A DNA stretch of 64,000 bases from Haloglomus salinum (GCF_024298825.1 NZ_CP101153.1:1178001-1242000), one strand, 5' to 3'. Counted from the stretch's first letter, positions 9,106 through 19,948 are shown. Made by a program: numbers and translations. The notes: generated from the letters alone by a model not told the origin.

Positions 9106-10206
9106 TCAGGCTCCGGGCGGCTGGCGGTCGCCGGCCTCGGTCTCGGGCCGCTCCTCGCGGTCCAGCGGGTCCTCAAGGTCACCCGTCACCGACTCCAGCA
9201 GGTCGGTCACCGTCACCATTCCGATGACCTCGCCGTCCTCGACGACGAACGCGAGCTCCTGCCCCTCCAGCTGGAACTGGTCGATAGCGTCGCTGACGTC
9301 GGTGTCCGGCGAGAGCGTCATCGGGGGCGCCGCCAGTCCCTCGAAGTCGACCTCGCTGGCGGCCAGCTCGTCGCGGTGGCGCGCCAGCACCGGGAAGTAG
9401 ATGATGCCGCGGTAGTCGGTCAGGTCCTCCCCCACCAGCGGATAGCGCGTGTGGGGTCGCTCGGCCATCCGGTCGAGGTTCTCCTCGGCCGAGTCCTCCG
9501 TCGACAGGGCGATGATCTCCTCGGGCGGAACCATCAGCTCGCGGACGGGCTGTTCGCCGATGCGGAGCGCGTTCAGCACCTCCTCCCGGCGCTCGTCGGC
9601 GAGGTCACCCTCCCGGAGGACGCTTCCCAGCCGGTTGCGCAGGTCCGCCCGGGACTCGATGACATCCTCCTCGGTCTCCAGCCAGGCGCCGGTCATCTCC
9701 ACGCCGAACAGCTTCAGCGTCCCCTTCGCGACGCCGTCGCCGAGCGCGATGATCGGCGAGATGAGCTTGTGGAAGTAGTACAGCGGTGCGGCGCCGTACC
9801 GGCAGACGAACCGCGAGCGCTCCACGCCCAGGTAGGTCGGGGTCTGCTCCCCGTGGGTCAGGTGGACGAGGTTGATGATGAGGAAGGCGATGATGGCACC
9901 GGAGCCGATGGCGGCGAGGCGGGTCCCCCTGAACAGCGGCTCGAACAGCGCCGCCAGCGCCGGTTCGGCGACGATACCGACCGCGATGCTGGAAGCCGTG
10001 ATGCCGACCTGACAGGTCGTCAGGTACAGTTCCAGGTCGTCGGTCATCTCCCAGGCGCGCTGGAGCGACGGCCGGTCGCCGACGAACTCCTCCTCGGTGA
10101 ACTGCCGGGCACGGGTGAGGGCGAACTCGATGGCCACGAAGAACCCGTTGGCCAGGATGAGCAGCGTCCCGGCGACCAGGCGGAGCGTGATTTCGAGCGG
10201 GGTCAT
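9106..10206 (-). CDS. CNNM/CBS-domain membrane protein (hemolysin C-like family)
   Basis: 366 aa from ATG 10206 (a second ATG directly before, 10209, is equally possible). The N-terminal CNNM transmembrane domain has helices near residues 5-30, 72-95 and 98-125. It is followed by a pair of CBS domains ('QPVRELMVPPEEIIAL' and 'EGQELAFVVEDGEVIGMVTVTDLLE'). Family members transport or regulate divalent cations such as Mg2+; CBS domains sense adenine nucleotides. The usual CNNM motif GE(x)xPK reads GEQTPTYLG here, so the conserved lysine is absent. The acidic tail is disordered. Convergent with argS. Confidence 0.8.
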   Translation of the reverse strand: MTPLEITLRLVAGTLLILANGFFVAIEFALTRARQFTEEEFVGDRPSLQRAWEMTDDLELYLTTCQVGITASSIAVGIVAEPALAALFEPLFRGTRLAAIGSGAIIAFLIINLVHLTHGEQTPTYLGVERSRFVCRYGAAPLYYFHKLISPIIALGDGVAKGTLKLFGVEMTGAWLETEEDVIESRADLRNRLGSVLREGDLADERREEVLNALRIGEQPVRELMVPPEEIIALSTEDSAEENLDRMAERPHTRYPLVGEDLTDYRGIIYFPVLARHRDELAASEVDFEGLAAPPMTLSPDTDVSDAIDQFQLEGQELAFVVEDGEVIGMVTVTDLLESVTGDLEDPLDREERPETEAGDRQPPGA

Positions 10207-10358
10207 CATCGAGGCCGTGTTCCCCCGGACTGAAAACCCCGGCGGCACCGACACAGACGGCCTCCTTGCGGTTCGCGGTGCCGTCAGGGGGTCTCCTCCG
10301 GAGCGACCGCGGCAGCCGTCCCGACAGCCTTTCCCCGACGCCCACACGACCACCGGGC

Positions 10359-10856
10359 ATGCCCCCCATCCACGACAGTCAGCGGGTGGCCGTGCTCGCG
10401 GACTCGCAGAACCTCTACCACACGGCCCACAGCCTCTACTCCCGGAACATCGACTACACCGCGCTCCTCGACGGCGCCAGGCTGGACCGCGAACTCGTGC
10501 GCGCCATCGCGTACGTCATCCGTGCGGACTCGCCGGCAGAGGAGGACTTCTTCGACGCGCTCCGGGACATCGGCTTCGAGACGAAGATCAAGGAGATCAA
10601 GACCTTCGGCGACGGCTCGAAGAAGGCCGACTGGGACGTGGGCATCGTGCTCGACGCCATCACGCTGGCCGAGCACGTCGACGCCATCGTCCTCGCGTCG
10701 GGTGACGGCGACTTCTCCCGGCTCTGCTCGCACGTCCGCCACCAGGGGACCCGGGTAGAGGTGATGAGTTTCGGCGAGTCCACCGCCGACGAACTCATCG
10801 AGGCCGCGGACTCGTTCGTCGACATGAGCGAGGACGAGGAGAAGTACCTATTGTAG
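10359..10856 (+). CDS. NYN-domain (LabA/PIN-like) ribonuclease family protein
   Basis: 165 aa. The fold signature is clear: 'VAVLADSQNLYHTA' with the first acidic site near residue 14, 'KKADWDVGIVLDAI' with acidic residues near 90, and 'IVLASGDGDFSRL' with a third cluster near 112. These acidic residues form the metal site of PIN-like nucleases, so an RNase role is plausible, though many NYN proteins are uncharacterised. The C-terminus 'FGESTADELIEAADSFVDM' is typical of the family. Start at 10359 by alignment of the first beta strand. Divergent from the CBS gene. Confidence 0.85.
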   Translation: MPPIHDSQRVAVLADSQNLYHTAHSLYSRNIDYTALLDGARLDRELVRAIAYVIRADSPAEEDFFDALRDIGFETKIKEIKTFGDGSKKADWDVGIVLDAITLAEHVDAIVLASGDGDFSRLCSHVRHQGTRVEVMSFGESTADELIEAADSFVDMSEDEEKYLL

Positions 10857-10911
10857 GCAGCTTCGCCACTATACCCCATTTAACACAGTAATTGTACGAA
10901 TTACACGCCAA

Positions 10912-11094
10912 CTAGACGCTCGCGTCCTCTTCGGACAGCCCCAGCAGCAGCGTGCCGGCGACGACGCCGACCGCGGCGGCAGCCGCCGCAGCCGGCGGGA
11001 TCGGGCCGTTCTGCAGCCCGTAGCCGACCACGACGACGCTGCTGACCGCCAGCAGGACCACTCCGAGCGCGACCTTCCGCCAGTCCGAGGCCAT
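10912..11094 (-). CDS. Small two-helix membrane protein, 60 aa
   Basis: 60 aa from ATG 11094 with two predicted membrane helices (about residues 8-27 and 33-53) joined by the short loop GLQNGPIPP, and an acidic tail. This short hairpin form is widespread in haloarchaea and has no known function. A longer in-frame reading upstream is rejected because it is antisense to the PUA gene. Convergent with the NYN gene; divergent from the PUA gene at 11209. Confidence 0.6.
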   Translation of the reverse strand: MASDWRKVALGVVLLAVSSVVVVGYGLQNGPIPPAAAAAAAVGVVAGTLLLGLSEEDASV

Positions 11095-11208
11095 ACGCAG
11101 GGGGAGGGGTCTCGGAGACATAAGTCCCGCTTTCGCGGGCGACTGCGTCCGCGGGAGCGCCCATCGCGGGTCGAAAGGCGTTTGCCCGGGGACCCCGCCC
11201 GTCGGAGT

Positions 11209-11799
11209 ATGACCGAGGACGCCGACGACCCCGCCCGACGACCCGGCCACGTCGGCACCGACGGCCCCATCACCGACGAGGAACTGGGCCGCCTCCGGCG
11301 CGTGGCGGCCTACCAGTTCGGAGCCGGTGCCGAGGACCTGTTCACGGGCGAGGAGGGCGTCCAGCGCACGAGTTCCGGCCGACCCCGACAGGTCGCCACC
11401 GCCGACGACCACCGGCGACTCGTCTCCTTCGGCACGGACGGCCGGTTCACGCTGGGCGTGGCGGGCGGGCGCCGCCTGCAGGCGCTCAACGCGCCCGCGA
11501 ACCGCGTGGCGGTGAACGCCGAGTCCGTCCCGTTCGTGAGCGAGGGGAAGAACGCCTTCGCGAAGTTCGTCGTCGGCGTCGGGCCCGACGTCCGGCCGGG
11601 CGACGAGGTGCTGGTGGTCCACGGCGGGCCGTTGGTCGGCCAGGGCGTCGACCTCGACGCCGCGGACGCACCCGCCGCGGCCGGCGCCGACGCCGACGAA
11701 CGGCTGCTCGCCGTCGGCCGCGCGGAACTGCCGGCCACGGGGATGGCCGACTTCGAGACGGGGATGGCGGTGAAGGTCCGGGACGGTACGGAGTCGTAG
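11209..11799 (+). CDS. PUA-domain RNA-binding protein
   Basis: 196 aa. The N-terminal part ('ELGRLRRVAAYQFGAGAEDLF') and the C-terminal PUA domain (about residues 88-190, with 'RVAVNAESVPFVSEGKNAFA' and 'VRPGDEVLVVHG') match a family of archaeal proteins related to the C-terminal extension of archaeosine tRNA-guanine transglycosylase. PUA domains bind structured RNA, so a role in tRNA or rRNA modification is likely but the substrate is unknown. No catalytic domain is present. TATA-like gcgtttgcc precedes the start by about 27 nt. Confidence 0.8.
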   Translation: MTEDADDPARRPGHVGTDGPITDEELGRLRRVAAYQFGAGAEDLFTGEEGVQRTSSGRPRQVATADDHRRLVSFGTDGRFTLGVAGGRRLQALNAPANRVAVNAESVPFVSEGKNAFAKFVVGVGPDVRPGDEVLVVHGGPLVGQGVDLDAADAPAAAGADADERLLAVGRAELPATGMADFETGMAVKVRDGTES

Positions 11800-11860
11800 G
11801 CGGGCGCTCGCGGCATCGTAACTCGGAACCCATTTACCCGCGCCAGCCTCACGCCGGAAC

Positions 11861-12022
11861 ATGTCCACCTCCGACCCCGGCGTCCCGGAGAACACCGAAA
11901 TCAGCACGGCGTGGGTAGTCATCTTCCTGCTGCTCGTGCTCGGCCTCGGTGCCGCCGCCATCCTCTTCACCGGCGGCACGCTCCTGGCGGGCGGCCAGCT
12001 CGTCGTCCCCGGTGCGTTCTGA
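11861..12022 (+). CDS. Small single-helix membrane protein, 53 aa
   Basis: 53 aa: an acidic start, one transmembrane helix (about residues 17-40, 'WVVIFLLLVLGLGAAAILF') and a short outer tail. The start is supported by the TATA-like catttaccc about 28 nt upstream. It is convergent with the ABC-permease operon and may be an unknown membrane subunit or regulator. No family recognised. Confidence 0.6.
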   Translation: MSTSDPGVPENTEISTAWVVIFLLLVLGLGAAAILFTGGTLLAGGQLVVPGAF

Positions 12023-12059
12023 GCGGCGCCCCGCTTCTCGTCACGCCCGACCCGAGTCG

Positions 12060-13232
12060 TCACCCGCGGAGCGCCTCGACCGGCCGCTCGCGGGCCGCGC
12101 GCCACGCCGGGTACGCCCCGGCGACGAGACTCGTCACGATGCCGAATCCCACGGCCGCGACCAGGTACCCGGCCGACTCGGCGGTGAAGGCCAGCGGGTC
12201 CCCGAGGAAGACGGCGTTCGCGGCCAGCACAACCAGCAGCGAGAGGCCGAGTCCGAGAACGGCGCCGATGCCACCCAGCATCGCCGCCTCCACCAGCAGG
12301 ATGCGGACGACATCGCGCTGCGTGTAGCCGACCGCCCGGAGGACGCCGATCTCCTCGCGCCGCTTGAGCACCGCCATCAGCATCGTGTTCATGATGGCGA
12401 CGCCCGCGACCAGCAGCGAGAGCGACCCCAGTCCGGCGAGGAAGACGTTGATGCCGTCGATGATGGTCCTGAGCAGGCGGAGTAGCGAGGTGAGTTCGAA
12501 CACGAGCAGTAGCTCCTTCCGGTCGTTGAACCGTTCCCGAAGCGCCGTCGCGGCGGCCTCGGCCTCGTCGGCCGACCCGGTTGTGACCCGGACCTGGCTG
12601 TACCGACGGTTCTCGGCCTGCTCGATGGGGAGATACACGCCGGTCGAGCCGAAGCCCTGGGTCTCGGTCAGCACGGCGCTGACGCGGTAGGTCCGTTCCC
12701 GCTCGACAGTCGTCCCACCGGTCCGCTCCTGGCTGACGAGCGTGATGCGGTCGTCCGGCGAGAGGCCGCGCTCGGCCGCGAATCCGGCGGAGACGACCGC
12801 ACTCCGGCGCCAGTTCTCCGGGATGGCTCCCCGCTCGACGGTGTACAGCGGTCGCACGTCCTCGATGAAGGTGACCGACACCGACTCCCGGCGGCCGGCC
12901 CGGCCGACCACCTCCCGCGAGGCGCTCTGCGTGGCGACCACCCCGGCCGGCCCGACCGTCTCCTCGATGGCGAGCAGGTCCTCGCGGTCAAAGTAGCGCT
13001 CGGGCTTGTCGAAGCCGGGCGCGACGAAGACGTTGGTAGCACCCTGCTCCTGGATGGAGTTGAGCTGGCTCTGCTTGAACGCCGCCCCGCCCGCGCCGAT
13101 GGTGCCGATGGCGACCACGCCGATGAGGATAGCCGCGGCGGCCAGTGCCGACCGTGCCTTCGCTCGCGAGACGTTCCGCCGGGCGATGACGACCGACGGG
13201 AACCGCCCGGTCAGGCGGTAGAGCCAGCTCAC
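12060..13232 (-). CDS. ABC transporter permease (FtsX/MacB type), second of two
   Basis: 390 aa from a GTG at 13232. Layout of MacB-type permeases: a first membrane helix after 'RRNVSRAKARSALAAAAI' (residues 20-45), a large extracytoplasmic domain (about 46-260), and three C-terminal helices (about 270-385) with the FtsX motif 'NTMLMAVLKRREEIGVLRAV' near 285. It probably pairs with the permease at 13276 and the ATPase at 14454 to move, or pull on, an exported or membrane substrate. The GTG overlaps the stop of a 15-codon mini-ORF (GTGA), so translation is likely coupled. Last gene of the operon. Confidence 0.85.
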   Translation of the reverse strand: MSWLYRLTGRFPSVVIARRNVSRAKARSALAAAAILIGVVAIGTIGAGGAAFKQSQLNSIQEQGATNVFVAPGFDKPERYFDREDLLAIEETVGPAGVVATQSASREVVGRAGRRESVSVTFIEDVRPLYTVERGAIPENWRRSAVVSAGFAAERGLSPDDRITLVSQERTGGTTVERERTYRVSAVLTETQGFGSTGVYLPIEQAENRRYSQVRVTTGSADEAEAAATALRERFNDRKELLLVFELTSLLRLLRTIIDGINVFLAGLGSLSLLVAGVAIMNTMLMAVLKRREEIGVLRAVGYTQRDVVRILLVEAAMLGGIGAVLGLGLSLLVVLAANAVFLGDPLAFTAESAGYLVAAVGFGIVTSLVAGAYPAWRAARERPVEALRG

Positions 13233-13276
13233 GCGAACACACCCCCTGGAGTAGCCGGGTGGGCGCCCTCGGCCAT
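13229..13276 (-). CDS. 15-codon coupling mini-ORF between two permease genes
   Basis: An ATG at 13276 shares its first base with the stop codon of the upstream permease (TGATG), and the 15-codon reading (MAEGAHPATPGGVFA) ends in a TGA that overlaps the GTG start of the next permease (GTGA). The exact fit at both ends suggests that ribosomes terminating on the first permease re-initiate here and then on the second. It may carry no function of its own; equally, it could be chance. No peptide similarity known to me. Confidence 0.4.
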   Translation of the reverse strand: MAEGAHPATPGGVFA

Positions 13277-14453
13277 CACCCGAGCACCTCCACGGGCGGC
13301 CGGTTGGCCGCCTTCCACGCGGGGTAGATACCCGCGACGAGCGCGGTGACGATGCCGAAGCCGACCCCGAGGCCGACGTACCGCAGGCCGGCGTCGGTGA
13401 ACGCCAGCGGGTCGCCGACGAGCAACTGGTTGACCACCGCACCGATACCGAGCGCGACGGGGGCGCCGATGGCGGCCCCGACGAGGCCGAGGATTGTCGC
13501 CTCGGCGACGAGCAGGCTGACGACGGCGCGCTTCGGGTAGCCCACCGCCCGGAAGACGCCGATCTCTCCCTCGCGCTCGATGGCCGACATCAGCATCGTG
13601 TTGGCGATGGTGACCGCCGCGACGAGCAGCGAGATAGCGCCGATGCCGATGAGGAACTGGTTGACGGTGGCGAAGAACTGCTCGAACTGCTGGCGCTGGT
13701 CCTGAACGGTACTGACATCCACCGTCCGGCGACGGTCGTTGAACTCGGCCTCGATGCCGGCGGCCGCGGCGTCGATCGACCGGACCTGGGGGTCGACCCG
13801 GACGATGGCGCGCCCGTACTCGGCGTCGTCGAACTGCGCCAGCGGGACGAACACCGCCTGGTCTGCGCTCAGTGGGTCGGCGAACCCCTGTGGCTCGAGG
13901 ACGGCCGCGACCCGGAACGAGCGCTCGAACTCGCCGTTCACGAGGACCGTCATCCGGTCGCCCGGCTGGATATCGTTGTCGGCGGCGACCCGACTCCCGA
14001 CGATGACACTCCGGCGCCAGTTGGCCGGAATCTCGCCGGCCTGTGCGTCGTAGAACGCTCCCGGGTTCCCAAGCCCCCGCACCTGGACCGTCAGTAGCGG
14101 GTCCCCCGAGGGGGACCGGACGAACGACCCCGCCGGCTCCACGACGGGGAGGACGGTCGCACCACCGCTGGCGCGCCGCATCCGCCCGATCTCCGCGTCG
14201 GTGAACGTCGTGTCCGGGTCACCCCCCGCCTCGGGGTAGAACACCGGGTCGACGGTCGCGGTCCCGCCGAACCCCTCGTAGGCCTCCAGCTGGTCCTGCT
14301 TGAACGCCTCGCCGCCGGTGCCGATGGCCCCGATGGCGACCACCCCGATGACGATGGCGACCACGGCCAGTACCGTCCGTGCCGTGGCCCGCGAGAGGTT
14401 CCGCCGGGCCAGCACCAGCGTCGGGAACTGGACGGCGAGCCGGCGGCGCGGCT

Positions 14454-14457
<4 letters not shown>
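13276..14457 (-). CDS. ABC transporter permease (FtsX/MacB type), first of two
   Basis: 393 aa from a GTG at 14457 that overlaps the ATPase stop by four bases (GTGA). Same layout as its partner: first helix after 'RRNLSRATARTVLAVVAI' (near 20-45), an extracytoplasmic domain of about 220 residues, then three helices with 'NTMLMSAIEREGEIGVFRAVGYP' near 285. The two permeases share the same blocks and arose by duplication, so a heterodimer is likely. The C-terminus VEVLG matches VEALRG of the partner. Part of the operon starting at 17080. Confidence 0.85.
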
Positions 14458-15238
<781 letters not shown>

Positions 15239-15242
<4 letters not shown>

Positions 15243-17080
15243 CCCCGCCGCCGGCGGTAGACGGCCACGGCGCCTCCCACGACCACGAGGACGGCGACGA
15301 TGGGGACCAGCGGGAGCCCTCCGCCACCGCCGCCGCGGCTCGGCGCGGGAGCGGCCTGCTGGACGGGCACGTCGGTGGTGAACGACCGCTCGACGCCGTC
15401 GACGACGTAGCTCACCCGGACCGGGGCCGCCGAGACGTTGCCGTCGACCGCCGTCGAGAGGCTGAACGAGGCGAAGTCGCTGGCGTCGACGCCGCCCACG
15501 AAGTAGTCGGCGGCGGCGACCCGCTCGCCATCGACCGAGACGACGACCGCCTCCACGTCGCTGGACCCGACGTTGCTGGCGGTCGCCGATATCTCAAGGC
15601 CGCCACCGGTCTCGACCGCCTCGACACCCGTCAGCGTGATCTCGCCGGGGTTGGCGGGAGCACCGAACGACGCCTCGAACTGGCGGGTGATGCGCCGCCG
15701 GATACCGTCATCCGTGTAGACGAGCGTCACGTTCACCGGGTAGCCGCCGCTCTCGGCGACGCTGGCCGGATAACGGAACGTCGCGTTGCTGCCCGCATCC
15801 AGCGTCGAGCGGACCCGCTCGGTCACCTCGAACTCGGCCTCGGGCGAGTCGGCCACGACCCGCACCTGCCGGATCTCGTTCTCCAGCCCGTTGGCGACGG
15901 TGACGTTCACCGGGCGGGTCGCGCCGGGGACGGCGTCCGCGACGCTCACCTCGACCTGCGGCCGCTCGACCGGTGCGCCACCCCGCCCGAGGTCGACCGT
16001 GGTCGTCTCGCGGACGGTGCGGCGCTCACCACCGGGCGTCGTGTACCGCAGCGTCAGCGCGACCGTGCTCCGGGCCTGGTCGGGGAAGGTCGTATCGTAG
16101 GTGAACGTCCGCTCGGCACCCGCCCCGAGGTCGGCGGCGAACCGGCGGGAGCTCTCGACGCGGACGTTCGAGCCGTTCGCCACCACCTCGATGTCGCCGA
16201 GCGACGCCTGCCGCCCGTTCGCGACGGTGACGGCGACCGGCGTCTCGCCGCCGACGCTCGCGTTCCGGACCGCGACATCGAGGCCGACACCCGTCCCCAC
16301 GTCGACGGTCGCGCTGTCGCGGAGCGTCCGCGTCTCCCCGGTACTGGTCGTGTACCGGAGCGTCGCGTCGACGGTCCGGTCGCCGGTCTCGGTGAACGTC
16401 GCATCGTAGGTGAACGTCCGGTCCGCGCCGGAGGCGAGCATCGCGTCGAGCCGCCGCGGGTCGTCCACCTCGAGGGCCGTGCCGTCGACGGTCACCTCGA
16501 GGTCACGGAACGCCGACCGGTCACCGTTCGAGACGTTGACCGCGAGCGGCGCCTCGTCGCCGACCGCCGCCTCGGACCCGACCACGTTCATCCGGAGGCC
16601 GCCCTCGCTGACGCTGACCGTGACGGGGTACTGGAGCCGGACCCGATCGCCGTCGTCGGACTCGCCGCGGACGTAGACGCGCAGGTCCTTCACGCCCGGT
16701 TCGGAGAACGAGACCGACAGCGGAACCGTCAGCGACCCGCCCGGCGTCACCGTGCCGAAATCCTCGGCCCGGGCGTACTCCCGGATGCCGTCACCACCCG
16801 CACGGCGGATGTAGATGTCGCTCACCTCGATGCTGTCGGGGCTGCTCTCGGCGACACGGACGGTCGTCCGTATCTCCGTTCGCTGGCCGGGCGTCGGCTG
16901 TTCGGGCGTGACGGTGACGTTCGGAATCGAGACGTGGGGGTCGCCATCGGACTGGGCGGCCGCAGCTCCCATCGCGACTGAACCCGCAAGCGCCGCCAGC
17001 AGGACCGACAGCGAGAACGCCGCTACGAGCAGTATCCGCGACCGACCGCGCTGCAGGGCGCCGGCAGTCCAGCGGCTCAT
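15239..17080 (-). CDS. Exported CARDB-like repeat protein with C-terminal anchor
   Basis: 613 aa. An N-terminal hydrophobic signal segment (about residues 16-42) is followed by five or more Ig-like/CARDB-type beta-sandwich units of about 95 residues, each recurring as 'V.VSNG.......I.V..DG' and 'FTYDATF' or similar. A Gly-rich stretch and one transmembrane helix with a basic RRRRG tail end the protein. It is the first gene of the operon with an ABC ATPase and two permeases, which points to a surface receptor, adhesin or exported partner of the ABC unit. Several N-x-S/T sequons are present. The function is inferred from context. Confidence 0.75.
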
Positions 17081-17233
17081 CGACCCACCCCGGGGAGGAG
17101 GCGTTCGGGGACCATGTCAGTACGTCTCGACCTAGATGGGTGTTCTACTTAGTGATTGGCCAGCGCGGCGACGCCGGGAGCGTGTCGACACCGGAGCCCT
17201 AGAGCTAAGCCCCGACCGCCCGCACGCGGTGGC

Positions 17234-18682
17234 GTGACAGACACGTTCCAGTCGGCCGCGGCCATCGCCCGCGAGGTCCGTGCGGGCGACCGGTCTGCCG
17301 TCGACACCGTCGAGCCGTTCCTCGAGCGTATCGCCGACCGCGGGGACCCCACCAACGCCCTCGTGACGGTCCTCGACGAGCGCGCCCGCGAGCAGGCTGC
17401 CGCCGTCGACGAGCAGGTGGCCGACGGCGAGGACCCCGGCCCGCTGGCGGGCGTCCCGCTCGCCGTGAAGGACCTCACCGAGACCATCGAGGGCGTCCCG
17501 AACACGCACGGGCTGAAGCCGCTGGCCGACAACGTCGCCGACCACACCACCGTGACCGTCCGGCGGCTGGAGGCCGCAGGAGCGGTCATCGTCGGGACGA
17601 CGAACACGCCGGAGCTCGGCCACACGCCGCTCACCTACAACGAGTTGCAGGGCCCGACCGCGACGCCGTTCGACCTCGAGCGCAACGCTGGCGGCTCCTC
17701 GGGTGGCTCGGCGGCCGCGCTGGCCGACGGCCTCACCGTCCTCGCGACCGGGAGCGACGTGGGCGGCTCGCTGCGGAACCCGGCGTCGTGCTGTGGCGTC
17801 GTCTCGGTCAAACCGTCGTACGGGCTCGTCCCGAAGGAGACCCGCCCGGACGGGTTCAACTCGCACTCCCCGTTCGCCGTGCTGGGGCCGATGGCCCGCA
17901 GCGTCGAGGACGTGGGCCTGATGCTGGACGTGCTCGCGGGCCAGGACGACGTGGACCCGTTCTCCGTGCCCGCCGAGGGCGACTACGCGGCGGCCGCGGC
18001 GGGCGGCGTTCCGGCCGAGGAGTTCAGTGTCGGCTACTCGCCGGACCTCGACCGGTTCGCCGTGGAGCAGTCGGTGCGCGACGCGTGCCGCGAGGCCGTG
18101 GACGCGCTCGCGGACGCGGGCGCCCCGGTCGAGGACGCCACGGTCGGCGGCCCGCCGAAGGGCGACATGACGTTCGACTACGGCAAGCAGGCCACCGCCT
18201 TCTTCGCCACCGTCGTCGACCGTCTGGAGGACGAGCATCCCGACCTCGACATCGAGGGTGAGCACGCGGGCGAGGTCTCGCCCACGCTGCTCAACACGCT
18301 CGGGATGGGCCGGGGCCACGGCGCCGACGACTACCTGGACGCCAACGTCGGCCGGACGGCGTTCTACGACGCCGTCGAGGACGCCCTGGATGGCCGGGAC
18401 GCCCTCGCGGTGCCCGTGCTGGCGACGCCGCCGCTGCCGCTAGAGGGGGAGTTCCCCAACGAGATCGACGGCGAGAACGTCGCCGGGCTGCCGATGGACT
18501 GGATGCTCTCCTGGCCGTTCAACATGAGCGGCCACCCCGTCGTGACGGTGCCCGCCGGGCTCACGGACGACGGGCTCCCCGTGGGCCTGCAGCTGGTGGG
18601 CCACCGCTACGACGAGGAGCGCCTACTGTCGCTGGCGGCCGCGTACGAGGCCGCGAACCCCTGGAGCTACCCGGACGCCTGA
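17234..18682 (+). CDS. Amidase-signature hydrolase
   Basis: 482 aa. The amidase signature family hydrolyses C-N amide bonds with a Ser-cisSer-Lys triad: Lys in 'VPLAVKDL' near residue 79, the first Ser in the Gly/Ser run 'NAGGSSGGSAAALA' near 154, and the nucleophile in 'TGSDVGGSLRNPA' near 178. Homologues include GatA, but there is no GatC/GatB nearby and the C-terminal half differs, so a general amidase is more likely. The start is taken as GTG at 17234, where the helix 'TDTFQSAAAIA' begins; the longer reading has an unlikely basic leader. Convergent with egsA. Confidence 0.85.
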   Translation: MTDTFQSAAAIAREVRAGDRSAVDTVEPFLERIADRGDPTNALVTVLDERAREQAAAVDEQVADGEDPGPLAGVPLAVKDLTETIEGVPNTHGLKPLADNVADHTTVTVRRLEAAGAVIVGTTNTPELGHTPLTYNELQGPTATPFDLERNAGGSSGGSAAALADGLTVLATGSDVGGSLRNPASCCGVVSVKPSYGLVPKETRPDGFNSHSPFAVLGPMARSVEDVGLMLDVLAGQDDVDPFSVPAEGDYAAAAAGGVPAEEFSVGYSPDLDRFAVEQSVRDACREAVDALADAGAPVEDATVGGPPKGDMTFDYGKQATAFFATVVDRLEDEHPDLDIEGEHAGEVSPTLLNTLGMGRGHGADDYLDANVGRTAFYDAVEDALDGRDALAVPVLATPPLPLEGEFPNEIDGENVAGLPMDWMLSWPFNMSGHPVVTVPAGLTDDGLPVGLQLVGHRYDEERLLSLAAAYEAANPWSYPDA

Positions 18683-18707
18683 GCCGGGAGGAGACGAGAC
18701 CGCTCGC

Positions 18708-19775
18708 TCACTCTCGACCGACGACACCCGTCACCGTCGCGGCCTCGCGCGCGGCACGCTCGTCGACGCCGTCGCCGAGGATGGTGTAGCGGTCGCGGAT
18801 GGTGTGAGCGGTCGTCACCGCCTCGAGGAAGTCCTCGTCGTCGATGCCGAGTTCGGCGGCGTCCGTGGGCGCACCGAGGTTCTCCAGCGCGCTCCGGGCG
18901 TTCCGCCACTCCCCGTCCTCGCCGGAGTGGAGGTACTCCGTGACGAGCGAGGCGACCCCGACCTGATGGCCGTGGAGTGCCGCGCCGGGGGCGATGCGGT
19001 CGAGCTGGTGGGAGATGAGGTGCTCGGCGCCCGACGCCGGCCGCGAGGAGCCAGCGATGGACATCGCCACGCCCGAGGAGACGAGCGCCTTCACCACTAT
19101 CCACGCCGACTCCTCCAGCCCGCGCTTGATGGAGTCGGCCGCGCCCACCAGCATCTCGGCGGTCATCTGGCTCAGCGCGCCGGCGTACTCGCTGTACTCG
19201 ACGTTCTTCAGCCGGTGCGCGAGCTGCCAGTCCTTCACCGCGGTGTAGTTGGAGATGATGTCCGCACAGCCCGCCGTCGTCAGGCGCCAGGGAGCCGCAG
19301 CGAGGAGTTCGGTGTCCGCGACGACGGCGAGCGGCGGGTCCGCGGCGACCGAGTGGCGCGTGTCGCCCTCCGGGACCGACCCGCGGCCGGAGACGATACC
19401 GTCGTGGCTGGCGGCGGTCGGCACCGACACCAGGGCGAGGTCCAGTTCGTCGGCGGCCATCTTCGCGATGTCGATGGGCTTGCCGCCGCCGATGCCGATG
19501 AGGAAGTCCGCGTCGGCCGCCCGGGCGGCTGCCATCACGTCCTCCACGGCGCCGAAGGAGGCCTCCTCGACGATGGTGGTCTCGGGGACGACACCCTGGT
19601 CCGCGAACTGGGCCGCGACCCGCTCGCCCGCCAGTTCGTTCGGCGTCGGCGAGGTCACGAGGAGGGGCGTCCCGCTCAGGTAGAGGTCGTCGACCGCTTC
19701 GCCCACCTGGTCGAGGACACCGTGCCCCACCACCACGTTCCGGGGCAGGCGTATCCACGTCGACTTCTCGAACAT
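18708..19775 (-). CDS. egsA: sn-Glycerol-1-phosphate dehydrogenase (NAD(P)+)
   Basis: 355 aa. Makes sn-glycerol-1-phosphate from dihydroxyacetone phosphate, the first step of archaeal membrane lipid backbone synthesis. Visible features: the nucleotide-binding GIGGGKPIDIAKM near residue 90, 'SVPTAASHDGIVSGRGS' near 113, and metal ligands typical of the family (His in 'GAEHLISHQLD' near 248 and 'ALHGHQVG' near 266). Length matches the family. Start at 19775 gives the conserved MFEKSTWIRLPRNV; the TATA-like ACGTTTACG lies about 30 nt upstream. It is the strongest single marker that this is an archaeon. Confidence 0.95.
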   Translation of the reverse strand: MFEKSTWIRLPRNVVVGHGVLDQVGEAVDDLYLSGTPLLVTSPTPNELAGERVAAQFADQGVVPETTIVEEASFGAVEDVMAAARAADADFLIGIGGGKPIDIAKMAADELDLALVSVPTAASHDGIVSGRGSVPEGDTRHSVAADPPLAVVADTELLAAAPWRLTTAGCADIISNYTAVKDWQLAHRLKNVEYSEYAGALSQMTAEMLVGAADSIKRGLEESAWIVVKALVSSGVAMSIAGSSRPASGAEHLISHQLDRIAPGAALHGHQVGVASLVTEYLHSGEDGEWRNARSALENLGAPTDAAELGIDDEDFLEAVTTAHTIRDRYTILGDGVDERAAREAATVTGVVGRE

Positions 19776-19948
19776 ACCGGGAGTGGTGGGCCGGCCGGCG
19801 TAAACGTTCGGCACCAGGACGGCTAGAAGCGGAGGGTGCCTAATAACAATATAATATCAGTTATAAACATCCAAATATATCTATTTTCATACAACATCCC
19901 CCATTAAACACCTATTATGCCGTTAACAACAGTGGCGGAGACACCTAC

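Noticed and set aside
10912-12105. 397-codon minus-strand reading across the PUA gene
   Set aside because: Only its last 60 codons look like a protein (two membrane helices); the rest is antisense to the PUA-domain gene and the region before it.
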